From positions 3,957,102 to 3,978,492 of the forward strand of contig CP070840.1 in the NCBI GenBank assembly GCA_020342025.1: a stretch of DNA of 21,391 bases, read 5' to 3'. Position numbers and translations under genes: made by a program. Positions 14,849-21,391 of the stretch are shown here, one piece after another (position 1 is the first letter of the stretch; the number at the start of each line of letters is the position of its first letter). The notes beneath the pieces were generated by a model that had not been told where the DNA came from, did not search any database, and saw nothing but the letters and a program-made list of their open reading frames with translations. The DNA is from Deltaproteobacteria bacterium (GTDB lineage: Bacteria; Desulfobacterota; DSM-4660; Desulfatiglandales; HGW-15).

Positions 14849-14955
14849 TCCCTAAAAATTCCCTTTACCCAAACGGGTCTCACTGATCGGTCACTTGCGG
14901 AGGTATGGGGATCAATAGCATATTTTCGCAAAACTTCTTGGATGGGAGGGCAACT

Positions 14956-15294
14956 ATGGGACGAAACAAAAAGGGCTCTGTGGTGGCATTGACTTTGATT
15001 TCGCTATTATTGAGTGCCACAACTGTGTTCTCGCAACCGTTTGGCATAGGATCGTCACAGGCACCACAAGAACCGAGACAAGAAATTCTGAACACGGCGG
15101 GTGGTCGGTTCGTTTTTGGTCAGATATCCGATTCCCCCAAAGACCAATTCATGCTCGATACGGTTACCGGGCGACTTTGGCGAATTGCTGAAACGGGCGA
15201 GGCAGGAATGTTTTTAAGGGCTGTTCCCTATCGAACAGCAGATGGAAAACTCTCGCCTGTTCCGGAAGATATATCGGATACTGGAAAGAAATAG
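14956..15294 (+). CDS. Small secreted protein of unknown function
   Basis: This 112-residue hypothetical protein has a clear signal peptide: MGRNKKGS, a hydrophobic core (VVALTLISLLLSATTVF) and a probable cleavage site after VFSQ or nearby. The mature part contains GGRFVFGQISDSPKDQFMLDTVTGRLWRI, a beta-strand-rich stretch of the kind found in small periplasmic proteins that open with a D-x-x-TGRLW motif. The end is polar (ISDTGKK). I chose the ATG at 14956 because GGGAGGG lies six bases before it. The in-frame ATG at 14905 directly abuts GGAGGT with no spacing and would place the signal peptide 17 residues in. It is convergent with the PilZ gene. No function can be assigned. Confidence 0.65.
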   Translation: MGRNKKGSVVALTLISLLLSATTVFSQPFGIGSSQAPQEPRQEILNTAGGRFVFGQISDSPKDQFMLDTVTGRLWRIAETGEAGMFLRAVPYRTADGKLSPVPEDISDTGKK

Positions 15295-15430
15295 GGGAGT
15301 CCCTTTTGGAGGCCGTCGTGATGGGGAGTGCTGTCCTGAGGCGCTGCACAAGGTAGGAATGGAGAGGAGCAAAGTGCTGCTGGGGAAGATAGTTGCTACG
15401 GAGGATGGAAAGGCGGGGCCGCGGGAAGGT

Positions 15431-15817
15431 TCACTGAAGCACTGCTTTAGGGCGGTTTTCTTCCCTCATTTCATTGTTCGAGACGAGGGCGGAGACCGCA
15501 TCCTCAAAAATCTTGCGGTCCTCATCAGTAATTTTCACAAAACAGATGCCCAACCCGACAGCCGTATCATTGGGATCGATGGCGTAGAGATCTGACCAGA
15601 CCACCTTGCCACTAACTCCTATGGCCTGACGGTCAGGGGGCAGGATGGCGATGCGAAAGACCTCATTAATCATTAGGGGTTCATCGCAGCGTATGGATAG
15701 GCCATCCACGGATATGTTCCTGGTTTCCCCTTTTACGGTACCATGATCGGCTAAGACGGTTATGGGCCACCTGATGTCGCCTCTGTTGTGTTTGCGCCTT
15801 TCGATTGTAATGGCCAA
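15431..15817 (-). CDS. PilZ-domain c-di-GMP-binding protein
   Basis: This 128-residue stand-alone PilZ protein carries the two c-di-GMP-binding signatures: the Arg-rich RRKHNR at the N-terminus (RxxxR spacing) and NISVDGLSI (D/N-x-S-x-x-G). A strand containing VSGKVVWSDL and ending AVGLGICFVKI follows. It is likely a cytoplasmic c-di-GMP effector. The cyclase at 8981-10732 could be one of many sources of its ligand, but no direct link is shown. The start codon is TTG, supported by AGGAGG six bases upstream and by the family pattern. Its own promoter is at 15898-15926. It is followed by the convergent secreted hypothetical gene. Confidence 0.87.
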   Translation of the reverse strand: MAITIERRKHNRGDIRWPITVLADHGTVKGETRNISVDGLSIRCDEPLMINEVFRIAILPPDRQAIGVSGKVVWSDLYAIDPNDTAVGLGICFVKITDEDRKIFEDAVSALVSNNEMREENRPKAVLQ

Positions 15818-15897
15818 ATCACACCTCCTGCATTACGTCGAATCTCTTGCTCCACAATTTCTCAAGTTCCGCATTTATTTAGATAAAATTCTAACTA

Positions 15898-15926
15898 ATA
15901 TTAAATAATATAGATATATTTGTCAA
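15898..15926 (-). promoter_or_regulatory. Sigma-70 promoter for the PilZ gene
   Basis: On the minus strand: a perfect TTGACA (15921-15926), a 17-base spacer and TAATAT (15898-15903), in a very AT-rich stretch (15876-15976) that may act as an UP element. It lies about 80 bases upstream of the TTG start. The remaining part of 15818-16193 contains no supported gene. Confidence 0.6.
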
Positions 15927-16193
15927 TAAGTTTTATATTATTTAGACATAATTTATATAACTTATAGAATAGATTATCATGGCCCAATTCGGGACATTTT
16001 CCCCCTCTCAAAGGGCCCTACTCTGTGAGATTTCTGTACGCTGATGTGATGTTGAATAATGAGCACAAGATAGGCTGGCCTCTTCTGAAGAGAAAGAGAC
16101 CCCCTCCCTGCATGGCAAAGGCCTTTGTCTATGTGCGGCAATTGGTAAACAGGAAGGGAAAGGAGAAGATAAATCTGGTCCATCCACTCAGGG

Positions 16194-16862
16194 TCATTCT
16201 GTTTGTAAGACTCTCTCCAATTTTCGGGGTCCACCTGCCCTTTCAGGAGACCAGTCCTTTGGAGGATGGATCTTTTCATAGTCGTCGATCCTCCCCAGTG
16301 CCTTGAGACGATTGATGATGAGATGCCAGGCGCAGTCCACGTCCCCCTTTATTTCGCACTTGCCTTGAGCCGAGCCGCCGCAAGGACCGTTAAAGAGCCG
16401 CTTGGCACAGCGTGAAACTGGGCATATCCCGCCCGTATAGGCCACGATGCAATCCCCACATCCTTGGCACTTTTCCCGCCAGATGCCCGGCTCGTCAAGT
16501 GCACCAAGAAAGGTGGTGTCTAGGGCCGGTATCACGGGCAATTGGCTGAAAACATCGGCCAAAGTCTGGACACCTGCTCCGCATGCGAGAGACAATATGG
16601 CATCCGTATCCGTAGGTAAACGAAGATAGGTCTTTACCAGATCCCACTCGCACTGCCTCTCGATGGTATCCACCCGAAAAGTTGGAGTATTTTCCTCAAA
16701 GTATCGGCCACTGGAAAGCTCCCGAACCAACGCCCGAGCCTCCCTATCCCCACCGGTAAGGCAGACGGTGACACAGGTCCCACAGCCCAGTACCAGGACT
16801 TTCCGAAAGTCTGATATGGAATGGACAATATCCTCCATCGGTTTGCGCTTCCCTACAATCAT
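16194..16862 (-). CDS. metV: MetV-type methylenetetrahydrofolate reductase C-terminal-domain protein
   Basis: This 222-residue cysteine-rich iron-sulfur/zinc protein matches the methylene-THF reductase C-terminal (MetV) family. In acetogens and related anaerobes it partners MetF and passes electrons into 5,10-methylene-THF reduction in the methyl branch of the Wood-Ljungdahl pathway. Family features: VLVLGCGTCVTVCLTGGDREA (C27, C30, C34), C71, SLACGAGVQ (C94), KCQGCGDCIV (C132, C135, C138), GGICPVSRCAKRLFNGPCGGS and GKCEI...DCAWHLIINRLKALG near the C-terminus. Its ATG overlaps the stop of the upstream ferredoxin by four bases (ATGA), so the two are translationally coupled. No metF is present in the window. 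It is probably the last gene of the three-gene minus-strand operon. Confidence 0.87.
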   Translation of the reverse strand: MIVGKRKPMEDIVHSISDFRKVLVLGCGTCVTVCLTGGDREARALVRELSSGRYFEENTPTFRVDTIERQCEWDLVKTYLRLPTDTDAILSLACGAGVQTLADVFSQLPVIPALDTTFLGALDEPGIWREKCQGCGDCIVAYTGGICPVSRCAKRLFNGPCGGSAQGKCEIKGDVDCAWHLIINRLKALGRIDDYEKIHPPKDWSPERAGGPRKLERVLQTE

Positions 16863-17263
16863 TTTTGGACTCTCTCTGTTTCACTTCTGGCAGGGGCAAG
16901 ATGTTTCCATGCGCCGAGGGAAAGGGTCTGCCGGTGATGAGGACAGAGTGGCACGATGTCGTGAGGAACCTTTTCAGCCACTTTTTCTTGAAAATCTGAG
17001 GTATAAAGAGGCTCACTACAAATCATACAGCGGACAAGCTTCATGCTCGCCACGTCATCCCAGTCGCCGTCTAATAAATGGTTGAATTCTATGGCATTCT
17101 GTGGGCAGATTCTCCAGCAATGGCCGCATCGGGCGCAAAGGGTCATGTTATGCAAGAGCGTCCTCTCCTCCCCGCTGTCCACAGACCTCAGGGCGTTCGC
17201 AGGACAGTTCTGAACGCAGGCTAAACATCCATTGCACTTCTTGTTTACTCTTAGAAAGGACAT
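16859..17263 (-). CDS. Ferredoxin with two [4Fe-4S] motifs and a C-terminal zinc-ribbon-like half
   Basis: This is a 134-residue electron carrier. Two classical [4Fe-4S] motifs are seen: C10-x2-C13-x2-C16-x3-C20-P and C43-x2-C46-x2-C49-x3-C53-P. The C-terminal half adds CMIC (79, 82) and LCPHHR (C107, H109, H110), which look like a metal-binding knuckle of the kind found in NuoI/HycF-type subunits. It has no signal peptide, so it is cytoplasmic. The start ATG has GAGGAG nine bases upstream. It overlaps MetV by four bases and follows the four-cluster ferredoxin by 75 bases. The context suggests a wire between an electron source and MetV/MetF; which donor is used cannot be seen. Confidence 0.85.
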   Translation of the reverse strand: MSFLRVNKKCNGCLACVQNCPANALRSVDSGEERTLLHNMTLCARCGHCWRICPQNAIEFNHLLDGDWDDVASMKLVRCMICSEPLYTSDFQEKVAEKVPHDIVPLCPHHRQTLSLGAWKHLAPARSETERVQK

Positions 17264-17338
17264 GTTATGGTCTCCTCAATATTTCTCAGGCTTCTTAAGT
17301 CTCATTATCAGATTACGACTGAGGCATGGGTTTTGTGG

Positions 17339-17827
17339 CTAACTTACCATGTGGCGTAAAACCTGATAGTGCCTCTGTGCCGAGTCGCGGATGCGGGGAT
17401 GGTGAAGCCTGCTCCCCTCCACATAATCTAAGGCCTTCGGCTCGCAGACACGGACACACTCGGGATCTCCGTCACACAGATCACACTTAAAGGCAAGTCC
17501 CCGATCGGAATCAAATGCCATGGCTCCAAATGGACATGCGGAGACGCACATCTGGCATCCGATACACAATGTGTCGTAGATCATCACCCTGTTCAACGCC
17601 TTTTCCCGAGAGATGGCATGGTTTGGGCATGCGGCCAAGCAGGGAGGATTCTCGCATTGCTGGCATGTCATGGGCAGATAGAATTCGTCATGAACGTCCC
17701 CTTGGATGATGCGTATACGGCTCCGAGTCGGCTTATTAACACCGTTGTGTCTCTTGGCACAGGCGAGCTCACAATCTTTGCAACCGGTACACTTGGCAGG
17801 ATCAACAGAAAGCGTCTTTGGTGTCAT
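17339..17827 (-). CDS. Four-cluster ferredoxin, HycB/CooF/AorA type
   Basis: This 162-residue iron-sulfur protein has sixteen cysteines in four [4Fe-4S] motifs: C13-C16-C19-C23, C55-C58-C63-C67, C88-C91-C94-C98 and C115-C118-C124-C128. The order and the CIGCQMCVSACPFGAM and KCDLC signatures are those of the HycB/CooF/AorA electron-transfer subunits that partner hydrogenases, CO dehydrogenase, formate dehydrogenase or aldehyde oxidoreductase. It has no signal peptide. It is the first gene of the operon with the two-cluster ferredoxin and MetV, behind a perfect-hexamer promoter. It is a paralogue of the partial gene at 21014-21391, which shares PMT-x-QQ, FKCDLC and a DYV...RL ending. The catalytic partner is not in the window. 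Confidence 0.9.
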   Translation of the reverse strand: MTPKTLSVDPAKCTGCKDCELACAKRHNGVNKPTRSRIRIIQGDVHDEFYLPMTCQQCENPPCLAACPNHAISREKALNRVMIYDTLCIGCQMCVSACPFGAMAFDSDRGLAFKCDLCDGDPECVRVCEPKALDYVEGSRLHHPRIRDSAQRHYQVLRHMVS

Positions 17828-17899
17828 GGGTCAGTCCCTTCTCTTCACTAAACTTTTCCCTCTCTTGAGTTCAGCATTCAGAACAAAAAGTTGTTTCTA

Positions 17900-17927
17900 A
17901 TTATAGCGTCCAAAAACATTTTGTCAA
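17900..17927 (-). promoter_or_regulatory. Perfect-hexamer sigma-70 promoter of the ferredoxin-metV operon
   Basis: On the minus strand: TTGACA (17922-17927), a 16-base spacer, then TATAAT (17900-17905), about 75 bases before the ATG at 17827. Upstream (17938-17995) is strongly AT-rich and could be an UP element, indicating high basal expression. The rest of the 414-base gap (17828-18241) shows no supported gene. Confidence 0.8.
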
Positions 17928-18241
17928 GCACATTGCATCTATTTTTATTAAAAAATTTTAATATATTGAAATTATATGGTTTTATAATGTTAACATCCCA
18001 AGCACCGGGGTCCCAAAAAGAATCTGGCGGATTACTTTTTAGTTCACTAATATGAACAGGCTGAAGGGTAGGCCATTCAGGCGTCATCCAGATTCTGGGA
18101 TCTATCGCGTGTAGGATTGTGGGAGGAGGTGTCGAGCATGGTGTGTTCTGAGAACGGGGCAATTCATGGTGTATGGGACAATGAAGGAGATTCCTGCAGC
18201 CGTTTTCAAGAACCCGAAAAAAGAAGGGAGATCAGGGCGTC

Positions 18242-19684
18242 TCAGAGCGTGAATCTGTCTCCAACCCTCCACCACTCGATGATCGATCCATGTCTTCTGA
18301 ACATGACGCCATCCCTCCGTTCAATTTCCCGGATCCAATCTCCTAACCTCGAGGCGTGGTGTATGATGAGAGGGGTGCTATGCTGAGGGAGGATGTCAAC
18401 GGCGAGGGCATACTGGTCTATGGCTTTTTGGATATTGGCGAAGGCCTCTTCCGTATCCCATGGCGTGGGATGGATAAACCCATGGGCGGCCCCCTCTTTC
18501 CTGGAATATCCCCATTCCTGGGGGAAGGCCTCTTTGATTTCCCTCATCAGGCGAATGGCACGCAGGTTTGTCTCCACCCTCAACCCTTTGTTCAAATTGC
18601 CCAATATGCCATCATCAAAAGACTCAAAGCCCACCGATGCCAAGAGGATACGCACTCTCATCTCCCTGGCCAGCGTTAGGGCCTCTCGCAAATATTTCTC
18701 CCCCTTCAAAAACCAGTCCGCTCGCACAATAAGGTTTATCTGGGATACGCTGATTTTCGTTTCTCTGAGCGCTGTCAATAAGCGTGGCAGTTCGGGTAGA
18801 GGGTTCTCATTGATCAACTCGAAGGGAATTTTACGGCCATCTCCCCGTGCGGGTAGGCAGCGGATCTGGTGAAGAACCGTTTCCATCTCCAATGCACCGT
18901 AAAATCCCTTATCAACGGCCACATCGCAGAAGGCACATCCTTTTAGAGGGAGTCTGACCTTTTTCCCCCCTTTCCCTAGGGAGACAGGGTCTTCTATCTC
19001 AACAGACTGTTCTCGGGCCGCATAGGGGCATCCGATCTGCTGCAATACCTGGCCGGTTCGGATCTTCAGGGGAACGAGACCTGTTTTCATTATCCTATAG
19101 ATATTGTTCCATCTCATCTTATTCAAGAACTTCTCATCCCATCCCTTTTTGGGATTTTGAATCATTTCACCATTGTCCCCAAGAGACAGGAGTCCCTCGC
19201 TTTCCTCCCAGCCCTCTCCACCCAGATTTTCCAAGAGGCGGATGGCCTGCTCTGCCGGTCCCGGGAGGGCGAGGGAAAAATTTTCAGAGAGCCCTTGAAA
19301 CCGGTGGGGATGAATCTGCCAATTTCGCTCCCCCAGGTAGTCCACATCAGCCTGAGGTCCCGCTAGGATAGTGAGGGCACCTTCATCCTTGAACTGCTTG
19401 GCGAGGGCGAAGAGGTCTTGGCGGCCGCTCAACAAAGAGAAGCCGATGATGGGCCTTTGCGCCCCGAAATACTCAGCCAAGGCCCTCTTGAGGATGGTTT
19501 TATCATCTTCACGCGCTACTGCTACGACAATACAATCATAGGGCGTATTCTCTTGGATGAGGGTAGCAGCCATTTGTGGCCCCAGGAGACCATAGGTCTC
19601 CCCTGTGAAGTAGCTGGAAATAATGGCCATTCTCTTTCTGGGCTTTATCTGGCCTTTGGAGGGTGACATCTTGTTTCCAATCAT
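18242..19684 (-). CDS. B12-type radical SAM protein with a split cluster motif (C-x30-C-x2-C)
   Basis: This protein of about 480 residues has an N-terminal Rossmann-like segment (~18-155) arranged as in B12-binding radical SAM proteins. It contains GLLGPQMAATL, PIIGFSLLSGRQD and ILAGPQA, but no cobalamin-ligating D-x-H-x-x-G. The radical SAM barrel follows, recognisable from VGFESFDDGIL and KGLRVETNLRAIRLMREI. The cluster motif is unusual: numbering from the upstream TTG, IGCPYA gives C220 and KGCAFCD gives C251 and C254, so a 30-residue insertion splits the usual C-x3-C-x2-C. I picked the ATG at 19684; a TTG at 19687 and an ATG at 19669 are alternatives, and none has a strong Shine-Dalgarno. 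It is divergent from the MoeB-like gene. Its substrate is unknown. Confidence 0.8.
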   Translation of the reverse strand: MIGNKMSPSKGQIKPRKRMAIISSYFTGETYGLLGPQMAATLIQENTPYDCIVVAVAREDDKTILKRALAEYFGAQRPIIGFSLLSGRQDLFALAKQFKDEGALTILAGPQADVDYLGERNWQIHPHRFQGLSENFSLALPGPAEQAIRLLENLGGEGWEESEGLLSLGDNGEMIQNPKKGWDEKFLNKMRWNNIYRIMKTGLVPLKIRTGQVLQQIGCPYAAREQSVEIEDPVSLGKGGKKVRLPLKGCAFCDVAVDKGFYGALEMETVLHQIRCLPARGDGRKIPFELINENPLPELPRLLTALRETKISVSQINLIVRADWFLKGEKYLREALTLAREMRVRILLASVGFESFDDGILGNLNKGLRVETNLRAIRLMREIKEAFPQEWGYSRKEGAAHGFIHPTPWDTEEAFANIQKAIDQYALAVDILPQHSTPLIIHHASRLGDWIREIERRDGVMFRRHGSIIEWWRVGDRFTL

Positions 19685-19791
19685 CAAGGCATATCTGTTA
19701 GGTTTTCATATGGGATAAAGGCGGTAATGCATTTCCCACAAACTTCTCCTATTGTAGAGTTCCTTTTTCATTTTGGGGTGATCTGTTAACA

Positions 19792-19821
19792 TTGAAGCGG
19801 GCCTCATGCCGATGTTATAAT
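19792..19821 (+). promoter_or_regulatory. Sigma-70 promoter of the MoeB/MoaD-like pair
   Basis: TTGAAG (19792-19797), an 18-base spacer and a perfect TATAAT (19816-19821). It lies 64 bases before the ATG at 19886, in the divergent gap to the radical SAM gene. Confidence 0.7.
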
Positions 19822-19885
19822 GAGAATACCCTTTTATCCATAAGAAAAGCAGGGCAATTTGTGAGAGGGGAGGGAATGCGCCGTT

Positions 19886-20629
19886 ATGCTTACCCCAAGT
19901 GAGAGGGAGAGGTATGACAGACAGATAATGATTGAGGAGATTGGCGAAGAAGGCCAAGAAAAACTGAAGAGGTCCAAGGTCTTGGTCGCCGGTGCAGGAG
20001 GACTGGGCTCTCCCATATGTATCTATCTGGCGGCCGCTGGGGTGGGAAAAATACGTGTGGTGGACCATGACAGAGTGGATCTGAGTAATCTGAATCGGCA
20101 GGTGTTACACTGGAGCAAGGATATCGGCCGCAAAAAGATTGACTCCATCAAGGAAAAAGTCCAGCACCTAAATCCGCTTTTGGACGTGGAAGCGAGATGG
20201 GAAAATATTTCAGAGGAAAATATTTCTGAGCTGGTATCAGGTCTTGATTTGATCGTGGATGCGATGGATAATTTGCCAACGAGATACCTTTTGAACAAGG
20301 CGGCCATAGACAACAACATCCCCTTCTTTCATGGGGCCGTTCGAGGTCTGGAGGGAAGGGCGATGACGGTCATCCCAGGAAAAACGGCTTGTCTGAGATG
20401 TATGTACCGGGGTCCCATCCCCGAAGAGAAATTCCCTGTCGTCGGTGTTACACCTGCGGTCATAGGCTCTGTTCAGGCCACTGAAGTGATAAAGTATATT
20501 GTGGGAATGGGTGATCTGTTAACGGACAGGTTATTGGTGTACAATGGGTTGAAATTAAAGTTCAGAGAATTTAAGATCAAGAAGAACCCTCATTGTGAGC
20601 ATTGTGGCCATTTGACCAGGAAGGAGTAG
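19886..20629 (+). CDS. MoeB/ThiF/HesA-family adenylyltransferase (E1-like)
   Basis: This 247-residue E1-like enzyme adenylates the C-terminal Gly-Gly of a small sulfur-carrier protein, almost certainly the MoaD-like protein encoded next. Motifs: RYDRQIMIEEIG near the N-terminus, the nucleotide-binding GAGGLGSP (36-43), VVDHDRVDLSNLNRQ (60-72), DAMDNLPTRYLLN (125-137), and two Cys-x2-Cys zinc knuckles (C169/C172 in CLRC, C237/C240 in CEHC). Where many MoeB/ThiF proteins have a Cys-containing segment before the GVIGS helix, this one reads KFPVVGVTPAVIGSVQA without Cys. AorE-type proteins of aldehyde oxidoreductase operons are close in context. The stop is followed three bases later by the GTG of the MoaD-like gene. 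Confidence 0.88.
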   Translation: MLTPSERERYDRQIMIEEIGEEGQEKLKRSKVLVAGAGGLGSPICIYLAAAGVGKIRVVDHDRVDLSNLNRQVLHWSKDIGRKKIDSIKEKVQHLNPLLDVEARWENISEENISELVSGLDLIVDAMDNLPTRYLLNKAAIDNNIPFFHGAVRGLEGRAMTVIPGKTACLRCMYRGPIPEEKFPVVGVTPAVIGSVQATEVIKYIVGMGDLLTDRLLVYNGLKLKFREFKIKKNPHCEHCGHLTRKE

Positions 20630-20632
20630 AAC

Positions 20633-20905
20633 GTGAGTGTAAAAGTGAACATCCATAAGACCCATCGTTCCTATACCGATGGCTTAGAGGTGGTGGAGGT
20701 TAAGGGTGGCACGGTAGGTGATTGCCTCGAGCACTTGGTGCAGCAGTATCCAGGCATGAAAGAGGGCCTGTTTGACAAAAAGGGTAAGCTACTCAATGTG
20801 GTTGAAGTTTACGTGAACAATGAAAGTGCTTACCCGGAAGAACTGGCCAAGTCAGTGAAGGATGGGGATGAAATTCACCTTATTCTCATGCTTTCCGGTG
20901 GATAA
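20633..20905 (+). CDS. MoaD/ThiS-family sulfur carrier protein
   Basis: This 90-residue ubiquitin-like sulfur carrier ends in the required Gly-Gly (LMLSGG), the site of adenylation and thiocarboxylation. A beta-grasp pattern is visible: VKVNIHKTHRSYTDG, VVEVKGGTVGDCLEHLVQQYPGM, and KDGDEIHLILMLSGG. It starts with GTG, supported by AAGGAG overlapping the upstream gene's end. It forms a two-gene unit with the E1-like gene. With the AorA-like ferredoxin on the other side of the terminator, it probably supplies dithiolene sulfur for a tungsten or molybdenum pterin cofactor (AorD-like role), rather than being the housekeeping MoaD. ThiS is the alternative. Confidence 0.87.
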   Translation: MSVKVNIHKTHRSYTDGLEVVEVKGGTVGDCLEHLVQQYPGMKEGLFDKKGKLLNVVEVYVNNESAYPEELAKSVKDGDEIHLILMLSGG

Positions 20906-20929
20906 GGCGTAGACGCGCGAGTAATGAGT

Positions 20930-20965
20930 AAAGAGGTTTATGGCCTTGGCCATAAACCTCTTTTT
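20930..20965 (+). terminator. Strong intrinsic terminator after the MoaD-like gene
   Basis: AAAGAGGTTTATGG (20930-20943) pairs perfectly with CCATAAACCTCTTT (20950-20963) around CCTTGG, followed by T's (20961-20965). It stops the plus-strand pair 25 bases after its last stop codon. It may also work for the minus-strand gene ending at 21014, though T's there are fewer. Confidence 0.88.
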
Positions 20966-21013
20966 CATATTTTGGACACAACCCTTGAGGTGAAAGGAAG
21001 GCCAAAATGGAAA

Positions 21014-21391
21014 TTACAGGGCAGCCTGTAAGGCTGAAGCCTCCCTCTGTGCGGCGGATAGGCGCCGTGCCGCATCTTTTTTCTTGTGAAAACTCAGTCT
21101 TCCTGCATCCACATAATCCACGGCCTTTACATCGCAAAACCGCACACACTGAGGTTTGCCCCCGCAGAGGTCGCACTTGAATACCTTCTTGTCTATGTCA
21201 TTATAGTTCATGGCGCCGAAAGGACAGACGGCCACGCAGCTGCGGCAACCAATGCACACATCATAATCAACATTTAGGAAGCCGAAGTCCCCATCGCGAG
21301 AGATGGCCTTCACAGGGATTACATTCATGCACGGTTCATCATCTCATTGCTGACCGGTCATGGGGATATACAACCCCTCTGATTCCCACTT
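21014..21391 (-). CDS. AorA/CooF-type four-cluster ferredoxin, C-terminal part, with in-frame TGA at a Cys position
   Basis: The frame is homologous to the ferredoxin at 17339-17827 across its entire visible length and runs off the window edge. Visible motifs are CIGCRSCVAVCPFGAM and FKCDLC...CVRFC, then DYVDAGRLSF. Upstream, in the same frame, the sequence reads LYIPMTGQQ, TGA (21344-21346), DDEPCMNVIPVKAISRD. This aligns with LPMTCQQCENPPCLAACPNHAISRE of the paralogue, so TGA sits at the second ligand Cys of that cluster; the first and fourth ligands are Gly and Ile. Similarity continues on both sides without frameshift. It could be a selenocysteine codon, a nonsense mutation in a decaying gene, or a base error; without readthrough, an ATG at 21328 would give a 104-residue product. 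Confidence 0.72.

Noticed and set aside
15977..16279. 100-codon minus-strand frame downstream of metV
   Set aside because: It overlaps the metV 3' end in another frame, has no ribosome site, and has no recognisable domain.
17878..18162. 94-codon minus-strand frame between the radical SAM gene and the ferredoxin
   Set aside because: It overlaps the perfect promoter and AT-rich UP-like region and has biased, non-protein-like composition.
21289..21343. Bacterial SECIS element for the TGA at 21344-21346
   Set aside because: The only clear stem (CCATC/GATGG) starts 37 bases after TGA, with its loop beyond the usual distance, and a nearer TGCA/TGTA stem is only 4 bp with a G-T pair.

Overview
The window looks like chromosomal DNA of an anaerobic Deltaproteobacterium (Desulfobacterota). 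This is inferred from gene content: a MetV-type methylenetetrahydrofolate reductase partner with low-potential ferredoxins, AOR/CooF-type four-cluster ferredoxins with a MoaD/MoeB pair, an exported AMMECR1/radical-SAM cluster, an orphan CbiM, a Cache-HAMP-GGDEF cyclase, and many short dispersed intergenic repeats. No rRNA, tRNA, phage genes or transposase were seen. Promoters are canonical sigma-70; several have perfect or near-perfect hexamers.

Layout. 1-708: 3' end of metG with its C-terminal tRNA-binding domain. 803-1573: xthA, convergent with nth (1769-2410, minus), separated by a cluster of small hairpins. 2755-6889 (plus): a three-gene unit of a secreted AMMECR1-domain protein, a 700-residue membrane protein with an embedded spermidine-synthase-like domain, and an AmmeMemoRadiSam radical SAM enzyme with a Tat-like leader. 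No Memo gene is present. This is the best candidate for an under-described system. 6890-7443: a terminator, a 192-bp MITE-like element carrying a nested REP-like hairpin, and a dispersed ACTCC repeat. 7444-8049: orphan cbiM. 8163-8945: SH3 lipoprotein behind a perfect promoter, convergent with a c-di-GMP synthase (8981-10732, minus).

10733-11147: repeats and a 19-bp hairpin. 11148-12802 (minus): a DapA-family aldolase followed by a SUMF1-fold protein. 12910-13203 (minus): MTH1187-type thiamine-binding protein. 13711-14589 (plus): cytidylate-kinase-like/BON fusion. 14956-15294: small secreted hypothetical. 15431-15817 (minus): PilZ protein with its own promoter.

16194-17827 (minus): a redox operon of four-cluster ferredoxin, two-cluster ferredoxin and MetV behind a TTGACA/TATAAT promoter, probably feeding electrons to methylene-THF reductase in a Wood-Ljungdahl-type C1 pathway. 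18242-19684 (minus): a B12-type radical SAM protein whose first cluster cysteine is separated from the other two by a 30-residue insertion. 19886-20905 (plus): MoeB/ThiF-like plus MoaD-like pair, ending in a strong terminator. 21014-21391 (minus): C-terminal part of a second AOR/CooF-type ferredoxin with an in-frame TGA exactly where its paralogue has a cluster cysteine. The right-hand end is therefore probably part of a tungsten aldehyde oxidoreductase locus whose catalytic subunit would lie outside the window.
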